Source: Acidobacteriota bacterium (lineage in GTDB: Bacteria > Acidobacteriota > Terriglobia > Bryobacterales > Bryobacteraceae). Taken from it: a DNA stretch of 64,000 nucleotides. Below, piece by piece: positions 59,769-64,000 of this stretch. Both the position numbers and the translations under genes were made by a program. The stretch is from contig JAFDVS010000053.1 of the NCBI GenBank assembly GCA_018268935.1, positions 1 to 64,000 of the forward strand, in the 5' to 3' direction. The notes under the pieces were generated by a model. The model worked only from the letters and a program-made list of their open reading frames with translations, had not been told where the DNA came from and did no database searches. Position 1 is the first letter of the stretch. Every line of letters begins with the position of its first letter.

Positions 59769-59848
59769 AACCGCTCCGGCTTCAACAGGGCGTAAATCAG
59801 ATAAAAGAACAGCAACAGGGCACACAGCCCCGCAATGAGATAATCCAC
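59765..59848 (-). CDS. kdpF: Small Kdp membrane subunit KdpF
   Basis: A 27-residue single-helix peptide read from a GTG: (M)DYLIAGLCALLLFFYLIYA followed by LLKPERL. The D-Y-x-x-x-G and the Y-x-L-x-x-PE(K/R) ending are typical of KdpF, which stabilises the KdpABC complex. Its TGA stop overlaps the kdpA start. It is too short for most automatic gene callers. Confidence 0.9.
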   Translation of the reverse strand: MDYLIAGLCALLLFFYLIYALLKPERL

Positions 59849-59873
59849 GGGATGCTCCTTCGCGCGAATCGGG

Positions 59874-59954
59874 TTATAGCTTCTCGCAGGCCTTCACCAA
59901 AGCCCAGCAAAGAGCGAAGAAAAGTAGGCTAACGGCGATGTAGAGAATGTCCAT
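59874..59954 (-). CDS. 26-residue membrane peptide upstream of kdpF
   Basis: ATG at 59954 opens a 26-residue frame, MDILYIAVSLLFFALCWAL followed by VKACEKL: one membrane helix with an acidic start and a charged tail. An AAAGGT ribosome-like site lies about 8 bases before. From memory, similar tiny proteins (LY-x-x-L-x-x-x-FFAL-x-WAL pattern) precede kdpF in other bacteria, though they are poorly described. It overlaps the end of the Usp-like gene in another frame by 61 bases. A role as an extra small subunit of the transporter is inferred. Confidence 0.65.
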   Translation of the reverse strand: MDILYIAVSLLFFALCWALVKACEKL

Positions 59955-60379
59955 CGTTTTGTACCTTTCGCGGCGGCAGTGCGAACAACATGATGCCCCG
60001 CGGCACGCAACCTGCCGGCAAGGCGATCTTCCGGCTTGGGCCACCAGCCGCTGCGTCTTCCCACCACAACCACGGCGTGCGGACGCAGCCGCGCTTGCAA
60101 CGCATCCCATAGCTCCCGGCAGAGCACGATCTCTGCCATGATGCATGCCCCGGTCATCTGCGCCGTCGACACCAGAGCGTGAAACTGCCGCTCCATGGTC
60201 TCTGGCGCGGCGGCTGGTTTATCCACCGCAAGTGGGTAGGGAACAAGCTGCGGCATTAGCACGCGAATACGGGTATCAGGCCCCTGCGCAAACTGTTGCG
60301 CAGTGCGCAATGCGGGGAGAGTTGCCGGAACATCAGTGAAGAGGACTACGACTTCCATCCCTTCTCTATTGCTGCTCAT
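59894..60379 (-). CDS. Usp-like hypothetical protein, first structural gene of the kdp unit
   Basis: A 161-residue cytoplasmic protein with an alpha/beta pattern reminiscent of universal stress proteins: MEVVVLFTDVPATLPALRTA at the start, DTRIRVLMPQLVPYPLAV in the middle and LRPHAVVVVGRRSGWWPKPE near the end. The typical ATP-binding glycines of Usp are not evident, so the call is tentative. The last 20 residues are encoded in the region shared with the 26-residue peptide gene and may not be conserved. A GGAGG ribosome site (60387-60391) lies 7 bases before the ATG. A promoter with a putative KdpE site precedes it. Confidence 0.6.
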   Translation of the reverse strand: MSSNREGMEVVVLFTDVPATLPALRTAQQFAQGPDTRIRVLMPQLVPYPLAVDKPAAAPETMERQFHALVSTAQMTGACIMAEIVLCRELWDALQARLRPHAVVVVGRRSGWWPKPEDRLAGRLRAAGHHVVRTAAAKGTKRWTFSTSPLAYFSSLFAGLW

Positions 60380-60398
60380 CTCTCTGCCTCCATGGACA

Positions 60399-60431
60399 AA
60401 GATACGGCTTAATTCATAAGGAAGTCATAAA
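60399..60431 (-). promoter_or_regulatory. Putative KdpE operator and kdp structural promoter
   Basis: On the minus strand TTTATGA and CTTATGA (plus-strand positions 60425-60431 and 60414-60420) form a direct repeat with an 11-base period, the spacing expected for a dimer of an OmpR/PhoB-type regulator. A -10-like TATCTT (60399-60404) follows 9 bases later. The site lies in the 81-base gap between kdpE and the first structural gene. Confidence 0.55.
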
Positions 60432-60460
60432 GAACGCCTAAGGATTGCGTTAATGGAAGA

Positions 60461-61159
60461 TCACGGCGCCTCGGCGAGCACGAACCGGTACCCCACCCAT
60501 GGCTCTGTCACCAGAAAACGCGGCTTCGACGGATCGGGTTCAATCTTCTTCCGCAGTTGATTCACAAACACTCGCAGGTATTCCACTTCATCGCCGTAGT
60601 CCGGCCCCCACACCGCCTGCAGCAACTTCGTATGTGGAATTGCCACGTTCGGGTTCGATACCAGGTAGTGAAGCAGATCGAATTCCTTCGGCGTAAGGCG
60701 GATTTCCTGTGTTCCCCGCCGCACACGGCGCTGGCTGAGATCAATGACCGTGCCTTCCAACTCCACCGTCGCCTGCTCGCTCGCTTGCACCGTTTGCATC
60801 CTTCGCAATGCCGCCCGGATGCGTGCGAGCAGTTCCGGGATACCGAATGGCTTCGTCACATAGTCATCGGCGCCGGCATCGAGTGCCGCCACTTTATCCT
60901 GCTCGGAGCTGCGCACGGTGAGCATGATAATGGCCACGTCGGAACTCTCCCTGATCTCACGGCAGGCCGCAAGCCCACCCATGCCCGGCATGTTCAGATC
61001 GAGCAGAATGAGATCGAGGCGCTGATCACGGATCGCGAGCAAAGCCTCTTCGCCGGACTTCGCATCGAACACCTCGTAGCCTTGCGCCGATAACGTGGTG
61101 CGCAGCACACGCCGGATTTGCGGCTCGTCATCCACCACCAGAATGCGCCCTGAGCTCAT
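60461..61159 (-). CDS. kdpE: Response regulator KdpE
   Basis: A 232-residue OmpR-family regulator. The receiver has ILVVDDEPQIRRVLR, the phospho-acceptor Asp in LILLDLNMPGMGG, T in IMLTVRSSEQDK and Lys in YVTKPFGIPELLARI; the C-terminal winged helix ends YLRVFVNQLRKKIEPDPSKP and TEPWVGYRFV, as in KdpE. It is phosphorylated by the kinase encoded just upstream and should activate the kdp structural genes at the putative direct repeat. The ATG at 61159 overlaps the kinase stop (ATGA). Confidence 0.95.
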   Translation of the reverse strand: MSSGRILVVDDEPQIRRVLRTTLSAQGYEVFDAKSGEEALLAIRDQRLDLILLDLNMPGMGGLAACREIRESSDVAIIMLTVRSSEQDKVAALDAGADDYVTKPFGIPELLARIRAALRRMQTVQASEQATVELEGTVIDLSQRRVRRGTQEIRLTPKEFDLLHYLVSNPNVAIPHTKLLQAVWGPDYGDEVEYLRVFVNQLRKKIEPDPSKPRFLVTEPWVGYRFVLAEAP

Positions 61160-62586
61160 ACGGTCCTCTCCATTGGCAACGACAACAGGAACACGGAACC
61201 ATGCGGCACGGCAGGCTCCATCCACAAATCTCCCCCGTGGCTTCGCGCAATCTCCCGGGCGATGTGCAGTCCCATCCCGCTGCCAGGCGTCCTGCTGCGC
61301 ACACTGGCGCGCCGGTAGAATTTGTCGAACACTTTTTCCCGATCCTGCTCCGGAATTCCCGGGCCTTCGTCCGTGACACGGATCACCAAACGGCCGTCCT
61401 CACCAGCAGCCTCGCAGGTCACCGGAGAAACGGCATCGGTATACTTCAGTGCATTGTCCAGTAATTGGCGCAGCGCAAGAATCACAAGCTCCACATCCAC
61501 TTTCAACTTACCTTCCTCTTTGACGCCCACCCGCAGCCGTTCCCCGCCCCGCCCCTGGAAACTGCCCGCCGCGCCTTGCACAATCTCAGCCACCGTAGTG
61601 ATACGGCGATTCAGTTTCACATTCCCCGCTTCCACTTCCGCAATCTTCACCGCTTCCGACACCAGTTGGCTCAGACGATCCGCCTCTTCCACAATCACCT
61701 GGGCCAGATCCTGCTGCGCCGGCGGCAGGTCCTGAAGCCCGGTGGCCGCCGCTTTGATGGAAGTCAACGGCGTCTTGAACTCATGGGCAATCGCATCCAA
61801 CAACGTGGATTTGAATTCTTCACTCTCTCTAGCTACCTCCGCGCGATTCGCCGCCGCTTCCATGCGCACGCGCTCCAGCGCGATGGCCACCAGGTTTAAG
61901 ACGGACTGCATGGCGCCATCCGACAAGTGCACATCCTTCGCGCCAAGCGCGCCCACGGGGTTGCCGCCCAGCGCAATCGGCCATATTTCCAGATTTTGTT
62001 CCCCGTCTCGCATGTGGCTTCCTAGCCGTACCACTTCATGCAACTTGTCTTCCACACCCGTCACGTCCTGCGGCCCGCCGCGGAAAGTGGATCCGCTCCG
62101 GCTGTCGTAGATGATGACGAAAGGCAACTGGAAGATCTGCGCGATGCTTTGCGTTGCCTGTGGCCCGATGGGACGCGCCGACTCCGACATCAGGATGGCT
62201 CTGCTCAGCGCATATAATTGTTCGGTCTCCATTTGACGCCGCTTCGCTTCCAGCGCCTGCTTCTGTGCGCGGTCGGAAAGATGGCTGGCCACCAATGCGG
62301 TCACCAGAAACGTGAACAGCGCCACCCAGTTTTCCGGATCGGCAACCACCAACTGTCCCACCGGCGGAAGAAAAAAGTAGTTGTAGCAGAGCATCGCCGA
62401 CATGGAAACAATCGCCGACACCCAGAAGCCGCCCGCGGTTGCCACGCCCAGCACCACCATCAGGTAGAAGAAGCCCGCCGTGGATGCATTCACGGAAACG
62501 CGCTGCGAGAAGAGAAAGGTCACTCCAACGACACCCACCAGTCCAGCCAGTAACGCCAGGATAGGAATCTTCAAATGGGGCAACAT
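61156..62586 (-). CDS. KdpD-type histidine kinase lacking the N-terminal sensor domains
   Basis: A 476-residue membrane kinase. Residues 1-105 form about four membrane helices of the DUF4118 type (ILALLAGLVGVVGVTFLFS, FFLPPVGQLVVADPEN), followed by a GAF-like region, the H-box with His268 in AIAHEFKTPLTSIKAA, and ATPase boxes DNALKYTDAVSP, VTDEGPGIPEQDREKVFDKF and GSGMGLHIAREI. This equals the C-terminal half of KdpD; the KdpD and Usp domains are on separate genes at 53831 and 52723. GAGG precedes the ATG at 62586. It is the first gene of the minus-strand kdp locus. Confidence 0.9.
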   Translation of the reverse strand: MLPHLKIPILALLAGLVGVVGVTFLFSQRVSVNASTAGFFYLMVVLGVATAGGFWVSAIVSMSAMLCYNYFFLPPVGQLVVADPENWVALFTFLVTALVASHLSDRAQKQALEAKRRQMETEQLYALSRAILMSESARPIGPQATQSIAQIFQLPFVIIYDSRSGSTFRGGPQDVTGVEDKLHEVVRLGSHMRDGEQNLEIWPIALGGNPVGALGAKDVHLSDGAMQSVLNLVAIALERVRMEAAANRAEVARESEEFKSTLLDAIAHEFKTPLTSIKAAATGLQDLPPAQQDLAQVIVEEADRLSQLVSEAVKIAEVEAGNVKLNRRITTVAEIVQGAAGSFQGRGGERLRVGVKEEGKLKVDVELVILALRQLLDNALKYTDAVSPVTCEAAGEDGRLVIRVTDEGPGIPEQDREKVFDKFYRRASVRSRTPGSGMGLHIAREIARSHGGDLWMEPAVPHGSVFLLSLPMERTV

Positions 62587-62645
62587 GCGATTACCTCATC
62601 GGACCACAGGGGACGCTACGGGCACAACACAAGCTGCAACTGCTG

Positions 62646-62674
62646 TTGACACATAAGGGACAGCGGCATATGCT
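62646..62674 (+). promoter_or_regulatory. Sigma-70 promoter of the second TonB receptor gene
   Basis: A perfect TTGACA (62646-62651) and TATGCT (62669-62674) are separated by 17 bases. The -10 ends 8 bases before the ATG at 62683 and no Shine-Dalgarno is present, so the transcript should be leaderless. Confidence 0.6.
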
Positions 62675-62682
62675 GGCTGACA

Positions 62683-64000
62683 ATGAAACTCGCTGGTCTT
62701 TTCCATACTGCCCGTATTGCTGGCGCTCTTGCCCTGCTGCTTCTGTCCGCCCACCGCACTGCGCCGGCTCAGATCCTTTACGGTGGCCTCGTCGGCAACG
62801 TCACGGATTCCTCAAGCGCGGCCGTCCCCAACGCGAAAGTAACCATTGTGCACGTGGCCACCGGAACCACGCGCGAGACAGCGACCAACGAAATGGGAAC
62901 CTACCGCTTCCCCACCATTGCACCGGGAACATACGAACTCACCGTGCAGGCCAACGGCTTTCGCACCTTCAGCCGCACCGGCATCGAAGTAGCGGTCAAC
63001 AACCTCACCCGCGTGGAAGCGCGCCTTGAGGTGGGCGATGTCACGGAGCGCATGACGGTGGAAGCCAGCGCCGCGGCGCTGCAGACCGACCGTGCCGAAG
63101 TGCGGCATGAGGTGGCAAAGGAAACGCTGGAAAACATTCCCGTGCCCATCGGCCGCAATTACCAGATGCTGCTCGGCACACTTCCCGGCTTTTCGCCGCC
63201 GCAGAATTCGAACTCCGTGCCCGCCAATCCATCACGGTCGGTTCGCTACTCCGTCAATGGCACCAGCGACATGAACAACAACGTGCGCATCGACGGCACC
63301 ACTTCCTACAACCCCAACCTGCCGCACGTTACGGGCATCAATCCGACAATCGAAGCGATTGAAGTGGTGAACGTCGTGTCGAACTCGTTTGAAGCCGAGC
63401 AAGGCCTGGCCGGTGGAGCCGCCGTCAACGTGCAGATCAAGTCCGGCACCAATCAGTTCCGCGGCTCGGCGGGCCTTCATCACTTCGACCAGAATCTCAG
63501 TGCGTACCCATATTTCAGCAACCGTTCCGCCGCGCAGCCCAAGTACATCTACAATCAGGTGGGCGGCACAATCGGTGGTCCACTGAAGCGCAATAAGGCG
63601 TTCTTCTTCCTCAGCTATGAGCGTACTTCCGAGCGCCAGAATGCCCAGGCGTTTCTCGGCGTGCCGACAGCAGCCATGCGAACCGGCAACCTCTCCGGCT
63701 CACCCACGGCCATCTACGATCCCTCCACCGGTGCGGCCTTCAGCGCGGCCAACGCCAACAACTACGCTCGCGACCGCACGCCATTTCCCGGCAACATCAT
63801 TCCGGCCAGCCGCTTCTCCGGACCAACCCGCAAGATCCTCGGCCTGCCGGATTGGCCGCTCCCCAACGTTCCCGGGCAAGGTGCGCTTGGCATCAGCCTC
63901 AACTACCTGGCTGCGATCAACTATGCCTATGACCGCGATCAGATCGATTCCAAAGTCAACTTCAACTTAAGCCCCCGATGGACCGCCTTCGCCCGCTTGA
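62683..64000 (+). CDS. TonB-dependent receptor, Oar-like (partial, runs off the window)
   Basis: An open frame of 439 codons to the window edge, without a stop. It has a signal peptide (IAGALALLLLSAHRTAPAQ), the carboxypeptidase-regulatory-like domain (GLVGNVTDSSSAAVPNAKVT, IAPGTYELTVQANGFRTF), and the plug region (ENIPVPIGRNYQMLLGTLPG, GINPTIEAIEVVNVVSNSFE) before the first barrel strands (FFFLSYERTSERQ). It is of the same class as the receptor at 40935 but not a close copy. It is divergent from the kdp kinase gene with a 96-base gap. Confidence 0.93.
   Translation, partial: MKLAGLFHTARIAGALALLLLSAHRTAPAQILYGGLVGNVTDSSSAAVPNAKVTIVHVATGTTRETATNEMGTYRFPTIAPGTYELTVQANGFRTFSRTGIEVAVNNLTRVEARLEVGDVTERMTVEASAAALQTDRAEVRHEVAKETLENIPVPIGRNYQMLLGTLPGFSPPQNSNSVPANPSRSVRYSVNGTSDMNNNVRIDGTTSYNPNLPHVTGINPTIEAIEVVNVVSNSFEAEQGLAGGAAVNVQIKSGTNQFRGSAGLHHFDQNLSAYPYFSNRSAAQPKYIYNQVGGTIGGPLKRNKAFFFLSYERTSERQNAQAFLGVPTAAMRTGNLSGSPTAIYDPSTGAAFSAANANNYARDRTPFPGNIIPASRFSGPTRKILGLPDWPLPNVPGQGALGISLNYLAAINYAYDRDQIDSKVNFNLSPRWTAFARL

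Noticed and set aside
52723..62586. Split kdpD as a frameshifted pseudogene
   Set aside because: The parts are separated by eight genes, each has its own start and ribosome site, and the sensor part exists in two intact copies.
1..64000. Mobile elements, CRISPR arrays, tRNA or rRNA genes
   Set aside because: No transposase, integrase, terminal repeats, spaced direct repeats or tRNA-like gaps were found; nearly all gaps are shorter than 100 bases and fully described above.

Overview
The window is GC-rich and gene-dense (about 51 protein genes, no intergenic gap over about 170 bases). It reads like a chromosome segment of an Acidobacterium of the Bryobacterales/Solibacter type. The evidence is the gene mix: Oar-type TonB-dependent receptors with an N-terminal carboxypeptidase-regulatory-like domain, a DUF1501/DUF1549 pair, Ser/Thr kinases with TPR tails, ECF sigma factors of the TIGR02999 kind, many WD40-like (PD40) and YVTN beta-propellers, and Tat-exported Gfo/Idh oxidoreductases. 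The assignment is inferred from gene content, not from a marker gene. I see no rRNA, tRNA, insertion sequence, prophage or CRISPR.

Layout. 1-6.5 kb: the end of a Gfo/Idh oxidoreductase, an amidohydrolase, a divergent ECF sigma/Ser-Thr kinase pair, and an OmpA-like protein next to a peptidoglycan-binding papain-like protease. 6.5-14.1 kb: FAD oxidoreductase, lipoprotein propeller, O6-alkylguanine repair protein, sialidase-like protein, an orphan, a Tat-exported SelA-like PLP enzyme and TruA. 14.2-26.3 kb: a propeller-type hybrid histidine kinase, the DUF1501/DUF1549 pair, a glycosyltransferase-methyltransferase fusion, a Tat Gfo/Idh enzyme, and a second divergent kinase/sigma pair. 26.3-46.3 kb: an accessory catabolic region of secreted enzymes (sugar dehydrogenase-cytochrome, formamidase, PD40 propellers, two PD40-CehA/McbA metallohydrolases, three Tat-type PLP enzymes, an exported RraA-like protein, a TonB receptor, a metzincin-like protein). 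46.3-52.7 kb: a cytochrome-propeller, an orphan with a divergent third ECF sigma, a creatininase, an MFS transporter and a class-III aminotransferase. 52.7-62.6 kb: a complete high-affinity potassium (Kdp) locus on the minus strand. 62.7-64 kb: the start of a second TonB receptor.

How genes work together. The Kdp locus encodes a histidine kinase and KdpE, then a Usp-like protein, two tiny membrane peptides (one KdpF), KdpA, KdpB, KdpC, a small lipoprotein and two stand-alone KdpD sensor proteins; the usual single KdpD is thus divided over separate polypeptides. An 11-bp-period direct repeat in front of the structural genes is a good KdpE operator candidate. The 36.3-46.3 kb run is probably one transcription unit joining an outer-membrane receptor to several exported enzymes, and is the best candidate here for an undescribed periplasmic pathway. 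Several genes have a -10-like hexamer only 6-8 bases before the start codon, which suggests leaderless transcripts. Sampled base counts show plus-strand G excess on the left and C excess on the right, a terminus-like change of skew.
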